DNA of 64,000 nucleotides from Carnegiea gigantea (Eukaryota > Streptophyta > Magnoliopsida > Caryophyllales > Cactaceae), in NCBI GenBank assembly GCA_029747015.1, contig JAKOGI010000128.1, forward strand, positions 537,001-601,000, read 5' to 3'. Made by a program: the position numbers and the translations under genes. Positions 49,997 to 62,670 of the stretch are shown here, in pieces (the stretch's first letter is position 1; each line of letters starts with the position of its first letter). Under the pieces are notes generated by a model. It had not been told where the DNA came from, searched no databases, and saw only the letters and a program-made list of their open reading frames with translations.

Positions 49997-52900
49997 TGTA
50001 ATAGCCCGAACCTAACCCATGTTTATTTATTTGAATCATGCTTATTTACTTCATTAATCATGTTTATTTGTTTAACTCATGTTTATTCTTTTTATCATTT
50101 AAGGTTATTTAATTAACCAAATCATCTCTAATGATTCAATTGCACCCCAATTTATCTAATCAACGAAATCCACTATGTTTTCTCAATTTTTTGCATTCAA
50201 TTATCGTATTTAATTATCCCGTTGGGAGATATTTCATTTTGGGACCCACTTCGCAAATCAAGTCTTATTTATCGTTTAAATTGGGTGAGTCGATAGTAGG
50301 TCCCGGTAAGTATGATTTAACGATTAATTATTTTCCAAACATCGGGAAAATTTAATCCCGAGCCTCATTAAATATTTAGCGCAATCTTCGTTTATTTTCA
50401 GGGCCAAAATCAATCCCAAAACCCATGATTTAGGCCCAATTATACAGGGCCCAAGTTACTTGTGTTTATTTATCACTAATTATCGTGATTTGCACCTTGA
50501 TATACTTAGCAAAAAGGAACTTTATGACAAGAAAAGTTTTAGCCACATATTACTCAAGACCTTAGGACCATTATTTATTAATTACTAATAACGAATTTAC
50601 AAGCAAACCACTCCATCTCTCTTTTACTCTCCACGGTGATGGCCTGGGAAAAACAGGGCAGCAGCCCCTGCCCAGTTTCCAGCCACCATCAACGCCCCTC
50701 TGCTGCCCCACAGCCACCATCCCAGCCACCACCAACCACCTGGGAATCCCCTTATAGCCATGGCAGCCCTCCCCCCGCTCAAACACAGCCCTAACTCCTT
50801 CTTTCAAGCATCCAAGTGAGGCAACCCTAACCTCAACCTATGGATTGTTTTGAGTTTTATTGATTGTTTAAGCTATGGCTCATGTTTATATGAACCAAGT
50901 GATGATTATTATGCAATTTTTATTGAGTTTAGTGATGGTTAAAGTTGTAGGTGATGAATTGAAAGTGTGATCAAATGAGTTGAATCATAATGAATCATAA
51001 AAGTTAGATGCAAGCTTGCTTGTTTCATTTGTTGTGATCCTGGAATGAAAAATGAATTTAAAGTTGTGGGTAATCATATTCAATCCTTTATGTTGATTTT
51101 ATATGAGTTTAAGTGCAATTCAATTGAGGCATAAGCTAGGGTTATGAGAATTATGCATGATTTAAATGATGTTTGTTAACAAGATTGTCATGTGTGTGTG
51201 TTAGATTTGAAACTAAATCTTGGAAGATTATGCAGTCAAAATTGTGGATTATGGCTGTCTAGAGCAATGTTGAGGGTCATTGCATGGTTTGATAATTTCA
51301 ACAAGTGATTTTAGAGGGTAATTATGTGAAAAAGGAGGATAATAAAGTAGGCGGCAAGCTGTGAAGGGCTCAGAAATAGGGGTCTATTCCGGAAAAGATT
51401 GGTAATGCTTAGCTTGTCAAAAAATTATGAATTTTGGTGGGGAGCTAGACCAGTGCGTTGTCTTTTAAATGGCATTTGAATCACCTTAATCCGAGTTATG
51501 TGGACAAAGTTATGGCTGTTTTGCTAGAACTGCATAGGTTTAATTAAAACTAACACACTTGTGTTCTAGGCCCATTTTGGGAGCCCTATAGTGGGAATCA
51601 TGTTTTGTGTTGTAAATGAAAGATTTTTAGGATTTCTTATTCTTTCCATATTAGGGTTTTAGGTCTCCATTTGAGGTCCAGGGTGTAAGCTATGAATTTT
51701 TGAAGTAAATTGACCTGCTTTTGTGCAAATTGGGCTGTTTATTGCAATTTCTGTTCAGCGTATACTTGGAGGAAAGTTCTAAAAACTGTACTGTAGATTA
51801 TCCGTATTATTTTTGAATTTCGTATGAGATTTCATGATTTTTGATTGAATATTTTGAGTTTGATAATTTTTAGAAGCATTTTGAGTAATTGTGCAAAAAG
51901 CAATAATAAAGATTGAGTGAGATTGATCATGCACTCATTTTGTGTATTTTGGACCAAGTAAGGTCATTTAAGGGGGAAATGAATATTCATGGAATTTCAT
52001 TAGAGATTTTGGTTCGATTAATGAGAAAGAAGAGGATAGGTATACAATTTGGGAGCATGTTTAGAGCTTTGAATCAATTATGAATTTTATAAAGAAAATA
52101 CCAAGTTTAGTGAGCTTAATAGCTTCCCTTGAGTTCAATGACTCATTTAGGGTGGAATTCTATATTTGATGGATTTGTGAATGAAATATGAGAAGTAGGG
52201 AGAGTTGTGACTCAGAAATCATATTTAGCGGACCAAGTTATTGTAGTTTATGCTATTTTGAGTCAAGATATATCTCTCTTGGCCTCAAACCTCTATTACT
52301 TACTCAATTTACAATGTATCAAATGTATTTATCAAGCCAATCTAGTATACTCGCTGTTATCTTGTACCAAGTTATACATCAGCGAGCCTTAAACCCGTAT
52401 TAACAACCTATTTTAGAAAAGGCCAAAACCACTCTTCCATGTGTCACCATCAAGGCCTTTTCCTTCGTAATTTCATTTAGCTCATTCTGGTCTATTTTAC
52501 TTTTATTTACTTTCTGTCGGATTTAATTATTTTTATCAATTTAGTATTGAAGTTATATTGAAATATCCATGTTATGTATACCATTTAATTGCTTAATTTC
52601 TATTGCACATACTTTTTACTTACTCAATTATGTGAGCAAGGATCATTTATTGACTTCACATACCTACAATGACATGTATGAAAAACAGTCAAGACCTAGC
52701 TATCATTCTATGTTATGCATAAGTTTTATCAAGTCAGAACATATTTATCAAGTCAGATGACATTTATGAAATAGCTAACTTGTATCAAGTTAGATGACAT
52801 TCTTAAAGACTCAAGCTACGTCCATTGCCTGTATCTTCAGAAAGTAGAACATGTTTATCAAGTTACAACTCTTAATGAGTTTATCAATGAATCCGTTTAT

Positions 52901-53605
52901 ACAATGATTTGTCATCTAACTTGTGACCCCGTTAGGTCTCATCTATAGGGCATCAGTCCATCATTTACCTGCGCGGTTTCAGGCAAACTCTTGATCGGAT
53001 TTGCAGGTGTACACCTATGTATAGATCATATCATTGCAAGGGGTTCACATCCAGATGAAAATGAGCAATTCAATTTATACTATATTCATTTTCATTGTTA
53101 TAGCGAACTAAATGAATTGCAGAGACAAATACCCATCAACAGTGTTTCTATGCTCATTTTACAATATAGGAATGCATGTGCGGTGGTTTTGCTCGCATTT
53201 TTGAATTGTTTTCATGTTCTCTATTTTAGGTGATGAAGTATCACATGTTTCTCCATTTAGTAAGCCATTTTGGAAATCATCAGATGCTCATAGTGGATTC
53301 AGCATAGCATGAATGCTAGGATTGACCTCAGGGTCGAGTTGGGTCTATATTCAATATACTTGCATAGTGTGGAGTGCGAGTTAGCACATGGTATGATTAA
53401 GTCGACTGCAGTGAAGTTGAACTACTATGGATTTTGATCTTGGAGTGTTTCCGTTTAATAGATATTGTGATTTGAACATTAGTTGCAAGATTAAATGGTT
53501 TTAGTGAGCCTTTTCCTTATCACGACGGCAGTAACGCCTCTTATTATTAAGTCTTCTGTTGCAATTTTTCGTAAATCATATCATTAGCATTTTGGGGGCA
53601 TTACA
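49997..53605 (+). repeat. LTR4 of the array
   Basis: 3609 bp, from TGTAATAGCCCG to GGGGGCATTACA. It is the sister of LTR2 by shared variants over LTR2's whole retained length. Confidence 0.92.
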
Positions 53606-55800
53606 GATACCATTGTATCAGATCCAAGGTTTTAAGGGCCACTGGGAGCTGTCAAGTGTTTATAAGTTAGCTATCAAGGTGCGTATGAGTTATGTTGGAC
53701 TAGTTAAATGAGCTATTGACTACAAGTTCATATGTATGGTTATATATGGAGGAACCATTTCCATTTGGGTGATGTAATCATTTGGTAATATCCTAAGATT
53801 CGAGCAGTTGCAAAGTGGAGTGTGGAACCATTTGGGTGACCTACTAGTGAGGCATGCCCTCATTTATCTAGAAGTTATATTGTATATTTTATTTCTCTCA
53901 TTTGTTTAAATTTTGGCAAACGTACACTGGGTGTGTGACCCGTTAAGTTATGAACTCCAGTGTGTAGCTGTTGAGCTATTGAAGTGTTTCTCTCCATTTC
54001 AGGTATCTATTGTAAGGTTGTAAGCCGGGTTTTCGTCAGTTTTTAGGCGGAACTCTATCTATTTTGCCTCAGGATTTGAGAGTTTTATTGAAATGTGTTA
54101 ATTTACTTGATCTTGGATATAGTGATGGTTGAAACCTGATGTAGGGACGCCATTTGCAACTTCTTAAGGGATTAACACAATGTCAAGTTAGATGTAAACC
54201 TCTAGATTAGGAAATGCTTTGTGGGCAATATCTTTGAGGTGAACCAGTGTGAGATGAACGTTACAATAAGTGCTTCTGTCTGATGATAATAGTTAGTAGC
54301 ATATGGGGTGCTACTTGGCATTATGTGGGTGGTACGAGTAAGATTAAGCTGCCATTCTTGACATTAGGACCTTACCTCATCAATGCTCCCCTTACTTCCT
54401 GTCATTGACTTATTTCTGCCCTAGTTGCCTCGTATTGTTTAGAGGCATCATTTCTTTGTCACTAACACTCTCTTGATTTGTAATGGAGTGTTTATGAAAA
54501 CAAATCTCATATGTGGTCTATGGGGAGTCCTTTAAACACATCAGAGCAACCTTTCTTATAGGCGATGACAATCATAATCGTTTAACTCTCTGTTTCTATA
54601 ATGAAGCCCATAATGACCCTCGATATGTGTTGCTGTGTGATTTACAGTTCTTCCTAAGTATATTTGGCCCATTCTACTTACAGTTCAGTCATCACTATGT
54701 TCATATTTTTACTGTCACCAACTTTAACTCCTTACTTCTATTTGGGCACTATTCATTTATTGCTTGCACAACCTTTGGCTACTTCAGACCCAATCATTGA
54801 ACGCCCTTTTAGTTTTTAAATGAATCCATATTATTCGTTTTTCTATAACACTGTAACGTCATGTTGGCATACTACTCTATGGCCGTGACTGCAAGTCGTT
54901 ACTCAAATTATTTTGGAAATCCTTTCTTTACTAGTGCATCCTATCTTATTATTGATAAATAACGATTTGTGCTATTTCCATCTGCCAGTAGTTTCGAAGT
55001 TTATATGCCTACCTAAGACTTTCATTTACTGCAAAATATGTTATTGATAGATGTCATCATGTTTAGTCATAAGGCTGACTCCCTCCTCTTAACGTATTGT
55101 CCTTTCAAACAACAGATGAATAAAATTTCTCTTCTGGTAGTGTTGACCCTTATCTTTGTCATTTTACTCACATATACCGTATGAGTTTTCAAAAGCCGCT
55201 TTGGTAATCTGTTACATTTCTTCACCTTCAGTACTTAATACTCCCTCTCAACTTCACAACATCGTTCATTTACTTTACTATCATGATCAGCATGAATAAA
55301 TTACATGTCTTGTATATGCAAGTCATTTATATGCCCTACCTCTTTCATTACAAATCTTCGTCCCTTCATTGACTCAGCTTACATGCCGGTCCTTTATAAC
55401 TGATAAAGAAATATCATTGCAAGAGTTCATTGTGTCATTACATCTCTTTGCACTTTAGATCTTTCCCCGGTCATTTCAATGTATTGAGACTAGTAGACAG
55501 TTGAATGTTTATCTTTTATACACATGCCTCTAGTAGTATTACTGGAGCCATATTCACTGGACATTGAATCCCATTTGATTGGCAGACCTTGTTATTATTA
55601 AGGGGATGAACTAACGATGTACTTATAGAAGATGACCTATAAAGACGTTAAGGTTAGCTTAAGAAACGGGGAAAGACTAGACATGTGTTTCTATGGATTG
55701 AGGGAAGAAAAATCCTCTTTTCGCTCCAACTACACTGTGCAAGTAAGTGAGTTATCGTGTCAGTAATGCATTGAATATTAGTGATATGCCAACCACACTC

Positions 55801-55802
<2 letters not shown>

Positions 55803-55886
<84 letters not shown>

Positions 55887-55887
55887 C

Positions 55888-55942
<55 letters not shown>
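55803..55942. repeat. (TA)n microsatellite in I4
   Basis: About 140 bp of TA with few interruptions, after CCACACTCGG. The corresponding site in I3 has only a few TA units. Confidence 0.95.
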
Positions 55943-55946
<4 letters not shown>

Positions 55947-56877
55947 CAGTTTGTGAATTTAGGGATGTTTTATCTGGGGACTTTCATGACGGCTTTCCCC
56001 CAAGAAATGTTGATTTTCAGATCAACCTATTTCTAGGTACTTAATCCATTTTTAAAACCCCTATCATATGGCCCCCAACAGAGTTCAAAGAATTAAAGAT
56101 TCAGTGGGTGAGTTATAAGGGATTTATTTGACCAAGTGCGTCCCCACGGGGAACCTTAGGTTTATATCAGGAAGAAAGACAGAACCTTATGGTTGTCTAC
56201 TGTGTACAAAGAGTTGCACAAGTTCACTATCAAAATAAGTGCCCTATACCTTGAACAAATGATTTATGAGATTAACCGCCAACAACAAATGTCTTTTCCA
56301 GGAAAGATTTGAGGTCTGGATATTACACCTAAACCATGTAACCACAGTTTTTCTTTTACAAGAATGCGCTTTTATAGTAATTCTTTTAATTATTTGCTTG
56401 TCTCAGCTTCAAAACTTGATACTATCTAATATTGTTTAACCACCCTTGTATTTCAACTCGATATTTCCTATTAGCATAATCTTCCATGTCTTTGCAAACA
56501 CATTGTTAAATATGCAATACATTTTTATTCGACCTTATATGGTTGTCACCATTCCAGTGCTCTCGACCTTCACCATCTTTATTTCATGATCATGGGTTGT
56601 TGTTCATTCTGTTGAGAGCCAACTCACACATCTATCTAAGACCTCATTTATTCATAATGATAAGCTCATATAAATTGTTCTCAATTCATAGCGTAATTCA
56701 ACTCTCATTGGTGTGGGTGATTGTAATTTTCATAATTCCCTTACTTTCTTTATTTTGAACTTCACCTCCCATGCATATATCTTACATTTTGATAAATAAA
56801 CTTCCGCATTCTCTATTTAATCTTGTTGTTGTACTCGAATTTGGCTTCATATGAGTGAAGGCATGCTCTTATTGTAA

Positions 56878-57052
56878 CTTGCTCAATCTATTTGTCTATC
56901 CATTAGCACTTTGCTCGTATGATCTATTTATCTATCTATTACACTTTGCTTGTCCAATCTATTTGTCGATCTATTATACTTTACTTATCCAATCTATCTA
57001 TCTATTTATTGCACATTGTTTGTCTCATTTATCTATTGCACTTATCTTGTTG
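56878..57052. repeat. 35-bp minisatellite in I4
   Basis: Same unit family as in I1. Confidence 0.75.
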
Positions 57053-58087
57053 CTTGTGGCTATAAAGTCACCTTATTGAAACTCAGTCACTTGTCATCTT
57101 ATTTCCAATACATCAATTAAACCCGATTATAACCAGGCCATCTTTCTCCTTGGTTGATTACTTATTGGACCCTTTATGGTTTATATTTACAAACCACAAT
57201 TCTTGTAGCATTATATTTCATAATTCATTGTACACTTATGGTTATCTTCATTCTAACCACCCCATGTTAGTCCCTCCTTTATAAATCTTTTCTAGTCTCA
57301 TTGTTTATTTCTTTTGTTTGTAATGACTCACTTGACTATCAATTCCATCATTGTTATTTCTAACCGTTTTTATTCTAACATTTAATTCAGACATAGAGCA
57401 GATCTTAGACTAGTCTGATGAGGAAAGATCATGTGATATATTAAGAACATCGGATGAGGACATTTTGATAAGGGCATAATCTCAAATAATGTCCAGCAGT
57501 AATAGAGTAAGCTAGAAGAAGCATCAAGAATAATGAGATAGTTCAAGTACATGCTAAGGTGACACAACGACTACACAAGAGTCATATGGTCATATTGATC
57601 AGAGAAGGAGACAATGAAAGTTTAGATGAGATATAAAGTATTCCAACGGGCTTCTCTAGTCAAGGGTGTCAAGAGACTAATATTAGAGATAATTGAGCCC
57701 TCGTTGCATTAGGCTTTATGAGTCAGTATCAGAGTACTTATTAGGAAATGCAACAGTCTCCATTAGGGGACAAGATGATGAACCAGTAATGAGCACCTCT
57801 TCACTAGTAACAAGGTTCCTTTGCTGTCGAAGAGAATATCAATTTTGAACAAAAGTAATTAAGTTCATTAAGGCTAGTGTGTGAGAAGTACCTGGATCTA
57901 CTACTGAAATATGGGATTAAGCAGTTGTACAATATATGGACACCCTTAGTTAGAGTACATTGGGCAAACTATACCTCTTCAGAGGGAAGCAATGAGAACC
58001 AACGGCCCATGCATATTTAAAGCAGCATTGCATACATTTGGAAAGCATCACAAGTTTCGACGACGAAACTCTTTAAGAGGAGAAGAC

Positions 58088-61000
58088 TGTAATAGCTCGA
58101 ACCTAACCCATGTTTATTTATTTAAACCATGTTTATTTACTTAATTAATCATGTTTATTTGTTTAACTCTTATTTATTCTTTTCCTCACTTAAGGTTATT
58201 TAATTAACCAAATCATGTCTAATGATCCAATTGAACCCTAATTTATCTAATCAATGAATTCCATTATGTTTTCTAAATTTTTCGCATTTAATTATTGTCT
58301 TTAATCATCCCACTTGAGATATATTTCATTTTGGAACCCACTTTGCAAGTCAAGTTTTATTTATTGTCTAAATCAAGTGAGTCGATAGTAGGCGTTGGTA
58401 AGCATGATTTAGCAATTAATAATTTTCCAAACATCGGGAAAATTTAATCCCGAGCGTTATAAAATATTTAAAGCAATCTTCGCTTATTTTCAGGCCCAAA
58501 ATCAAGCCCAAAACCCACGATTTAGGCCCAATTATACAAGGCCCAAGTTACTTATATTTATTTATCACTAATTATCGTGATTGACACCTAAATATACTTA
58601 GCAAAAGGTACTTTATGTCAAGAAAAATTTCATCCACATATTGGTCAAGACCTCAGGACCATTATTTATCAATTACTCACAAAGAATTTGCAAGCAAACC
58701 TCTCCATCTCTCTCTTACTCTCTACGGTAGTGGGCTGGGAAAAACAGGGCAGTAGCCCCTGCCAGTTTCTGGCCACCACCACCGCCCCTCTGCTGCCCCC
58801 CAACCACTATCCTAGCCACCACCAACCACTTGGGAATCCCCCCACAACCATGTCAGCCCTCCCACTTGCTCAAACACAGCCCCAACTCCTCCTTTCAAGC
58901 TCCAAGTGAGGTAACCCCAACCTCAACCTATGGAATGTTTTGAGTTTTATTGATTGTTTAAGCTATGGCTTATCTTTCTGTGAGCCAAGCGATGATTATT
59001 ATGCAATTTTTATTGAGTTTAGGGATGTTTAAGGTTGTGCGTGATGAATTGAAAGTGTGATCAAATGAATTGAATCATGATGAATCATGAAAGTTGAGTC
59101 CAAGCTTGCCTATTTCATTTGTTATGATCTTAGAATGAAAAATGAATTTGAAGTTGTGGGCGATCCTATTCAATCCATTTATATTGATTTTAGATGAGTT
59201 TAAGTGCAAGTTCAAGTGAGGCATAGGCTAGGGTTCCGAGAATTATGCATGATTTAAATGATGTTTGTCAACAAGCTTGTTATGTGTGTGTTTTAGATTT
59301 GAAAATAAATCTTGGAAGATTATGCAGTGAAAATTGTGGATCATAGCTGTCTAAACTAATGTTGAGGGTCATCCCATGGTTTGGTAATTTCAACAAGTGA
59401 TTTTAGGGGATAATTTTGTGAAAAAGGAGGATAATAAAGTGGATAGCAAGCTGTGAAGGGCCTGAAGACAGGGTCTATTTTGGGAAAAGCCGGTAATGCG
59501 AGGCTTGTCAAAAAATTTTGAATTTTGGTGTGATGGTAGATCAATGAATTATCTTTCAAATGGCTTTTGAATCGCCTTAACTGAAGTTCTGTTCAAAATG
59601 TTATGGCTATTTTGTTAGAACTGCACAAGTTCAATCAAAACTGATATACTTGTTTTCGAGGCCCATTTTGGGAACCCTATTGTGAGAATCATGTTTTCAA
59701 ATGAAAATTTTGGGGACTTCTTATTCTTTCCATATTGGAATTTTAGGTCTCCATTTGCGGTCAAGGGAGAAAGGTATGAATTTTTGAAGTAAACTGAGCT
59801 GCTTTGGTGCAAATTGGGCTGTTTATTGCAATTTATGTGCAGTATATACTTGGAGGAAAATGCCGGAAATTGTACCGTAGATTGTCTATATTATTTTCGT
59901 ATTTCCTATAAGATGTCATGAATTATGATTGAGTATTTTGAGTTTGATGATTTTTGGAAGCATTTTCAGTAATTGTGTAAAGACTAATAATAAAGATTGA
60001 GTGAGATTGATTACGCACTCATTTTGTGTATTTTGGGCCAACTAAGGTCATTTAAGGGGGAAATGAATATTCATGGACTTTCATGGAGCTTTTAGTTTGA
60101 TTAATGAGAAAGAAGAAGACAAATATACAATTTGGGAGCTTATTATGAGCTTTGAATCAATTATGGATTTTACAAGGAAAATACCAAGTTTAGTGAGCTT
60201 AATAGCTTCTATAGAGTTCAATGGCTCATTTGGCGTGGAATTCTATATTTAATGGATTTGTGAATGAAATATGAGAAGTAGGGACAGTTGTGACTCAAAA
60301 ATCATATTTATCGGACTAAGTTATTTCAGTTTATGCTATTTTCAACCAAGATATATCTCTCTTGGCCTCAAATCACTATCACTTACTCAATTCAGAATGT
60401 ATCAAATGTATTTATCAAGCCAATCTAATGCACTCGCTATTATCTTGAACCAAGCTATACATGAGCGGGCCTTAAATCCGTATTAGCAACTTATTTCAGA
60501 AAAGGCCAAAACCACTCTTCCATTTGTCACTATCAAGGCCTTTTTCTTTGTAATCTCATTTAGCTTATTGTGGTCTATTTTACTTTTGTTTACTTTATAT
60601 CGAATTTAATTACTTTCATCAATTCAGTATTGAAGTTATATTGAAATACCCAAGTTATGTATACCATTTAATTATTCAATTTCTATTACACATACTTTTA
60701 CTTACCCAATTATGTGAGCAAGGATCATTTACTGACTACAAATACCCACATTGACATGTATGAAATAGTGTCGATGCCTAAGTTATTGTTCTCTGGTATG
60801 CATGAGTGTTGTCAAGTCAGAACATATTTATCAAGTCAGATGACATTTATAAAATAGCTGACTTGTATCAAGTCAGATGACATTTTTAAAGACTCAATGT
60901 AGGTCCATCGCCTGTATCTTCAGAAGGCAGAACATGTTTATCAACTTACAACTCTTAATGAGTTTATCAATGAATTAGTTTATACAGTGATTTGTCATTT

Positions 61001-61663
61001 AACCTGTGACCCCATCAGTTATCATCTATAGGTTGTTGGCCCATCATTTACTCGCGCGGTTTGAGGACAACTCTTCATTGAATTGGCAGGTGTACACCTA
61101 TGTGCAGATCATATCATTGCAAGGGGTTCACATCTAGATAATAATGAGTCCGTTGTTATTGCGAACTAAATGAATTGCAAAGGCGAATACCCATCAACAG
61201 TGTTTCCATGTTCATTTTATAATATAGGAATGCATATATTGAGTTTTTGCTCACATTTTCGAATTGTTTTCATATTCTCCATTTTAGGTGATGAAGTGTC
61301 ACATGTTTCTCCATTTAGCAAGTCCTTTTGAAAATCATTAGATGCTCATAGTGGATTCAGCAGAGCATGAATGTTGGGATCGACCTCAGGGTCAAGTTAG
61401 GTCTATATTCAATCTATTTATGTAGTGTGGAGTGTGAGTTAGCACATGGTATGATTAGGTCGATTGCATTGAAGTTGAACTATTATGGACTTTGGTCTTA
61501 GAGTGTTTCTGTTTAATTTATATTGTGATTTGAGCATGAGTTGCAAGATTAAATGGTTTCAGTGAGCCTTGTCCTTATAAGGACGGTAATAGCGCCTCCT
61601 ATCATTAAGTCTTCCGTTGAAGCTTTTCGTAAATCATGTCATTAGTATTTTGGGGGCGTTACA
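58088..61663 (+). repeat. LTR5 of the array
   Basis: 3576 bp, from TGTAATAGCTCG to GGGGGCGTTACA, followed at once by TAGCT. The outer right LTR. Its 3' part carries bases not shared with the other four (for example GGCCTGAAGACAGGG near 59460). Confidence 0.92.
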
Positions 61664-61668
61664 TAGCT
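61664..61668. repeat. Target-site duplication of the LTR array, right copy
   Basis: TAGCT, identical to 25037-25041. Confidence 0.9.
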
Positions 61669-62670
61669 AGAGATAACTCACATGTTGCAACTTAAGCCTA
61701 GTGAGTTTGTCTTAAAGAGCATCTTTAGCTGGTTTGTTAAGTCTACCTTGACCCTCATGGTCAAGTCGAGTATACCTAAAACAGAGTCAAAAATGAGGCA
61801 AAAATGGAAGATGTCTTGTTTCATCCAAAACATTGAAAACATCTTTCAATATGACATAGCCAAAAAAATTACTATTGTTTACGATATCTAAGATATCTAG
61901 ATGAAAATTAAAGAGAAAACTAACATCATAAACAAAGGACACAAGGGAACATCGCATCCCAGTTGCATAGAGAGCATTGTGAGGAAGCAACGCATTCTCT
62001 TCATGATGATATGTCCTTATTTTAAGGACACCTTCTTTACGGTTGTGACCAAAAATGAAAATTTGTGAACTCACTGGGTAGCAATGAAGGTTCACAAAAT
62101 CAACTCGATCTTGAGTTATGTGCATGGTTGTTCCCACGTCTACAATCCACTAAGATTCATAATTGGCAACTGATGCTTGGGAGCACACATATTGTCTAGG
62201 AGCAACTGTGAAAGAAGGTACTTTAATCGGCTCAGGGTAATCCCGAGCGTGGGGTCCCTTATTTCCACATTTATAGCACTTCACACATGCTATATGTGTC
62301 TCTTTATGTCCCTTAGCCCTTTCCCCTTTTGCGATACCAGCCTTAGATCCGGAACTTTAAGAGAAAATGAATCTGGTCGAACCTTATGCTAAGCTAATCC
62401 CACATGTACTTAACAGTGCGATAACTTTCAATTATGTCACTAGATCGTCATTGATGCAATACGACAAAGTACAGCCTATTGATTGATCCATTCTCGAACC
62501 ATTTTTGGTATGCCTTTAAGCTTTCTCATTGCTGCTCATTAGCAGTACCATCTATTTCATTCTAGGAGACTTAGAACCTAATGAGTGTTCTAACACTTCA
62601 TGCTCGTTCAGAAGAAACTGAATCTTTTGACACCTTGTGTCATAGTCAGCGCTGTTAAGCTATTCATTGG
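61669..62670 (-). pseudogene. Copia retrotransposon polyprotein, 5' half (gag and protease)
   Basis: Minus-strand relic. Gag traces begin near 62670 (LNSADYDTRCQKIQFLLNEH). The zinc knuckle near 62290-62250 reads CYKCGNKGPHARDY: of CX2CX4HX4C the His position is Pro and the last Cys is Tyr, so it is destroyed. The protease follows with WIVDVGTTMHIT, where Copia normally has WIVDSGAT; the catalytic Asp is kept. Then come VLKIRTYH, NALYATGMRCSLVS and a block ending LDETRHLPF. The longest open piece is 61787-62137. It continues into the integrase region at 25041 once the array is removed. Stops and frameshifts make it inactive. Confidence 0.8.

Larger units (their letters stand above)
53606..58087 (+). 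other. Internal region I4 of the array
   Basis: 4482 bp, noncoding. The primer site is damaged: GATACCATTGTATCAGATCC replaces GATTTGGTATCAGAGC(C/T). It has a long (TA)n at 55803-55942, the minisatellite at 56878-57052 and a polypurine tract at 58075-58087. It groups with I2 in the part I2 retains. Confidence 0.85.
25042..61663 (+). mobile_element. Head-to-tail array of a non-coding LARD-like LTR retrotransposon
   Basis: Five LTRs and four internal regions in one orientation: LTR1-I1-LTR2-I2-LTR3-I3-LTR4-I4-LTR5. The block begins TGTAATAGCCCG, ends GGGGGCGTTACA, and is flanked by TAGCT on both sides. Complete LTRs are about 3.6 kb, complete internal regions 4.36-4.48 kb. Each LTR is preceded by a polypurine tract (AAGAGGGGAAGGC type). 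LTR1 and LTR3 are followed by a tRNA-Met type primer site, and LTR4 by a damaged one. No gag or pol motif was seen in any internal region, as in LARD elements. The 3' end (TTTCGAGGACGAAACTC before the polypurine tract) resembles chromovirus (Tekay/Del) Ty3 elements, the likely source of enzymes. It interrupts the Copia integrase region. Confidence 0.9.

Noticed and set aside
61682..61891. 69-residue plus-strand ORF
   Set aside because: Antisense to the Copia protease region.
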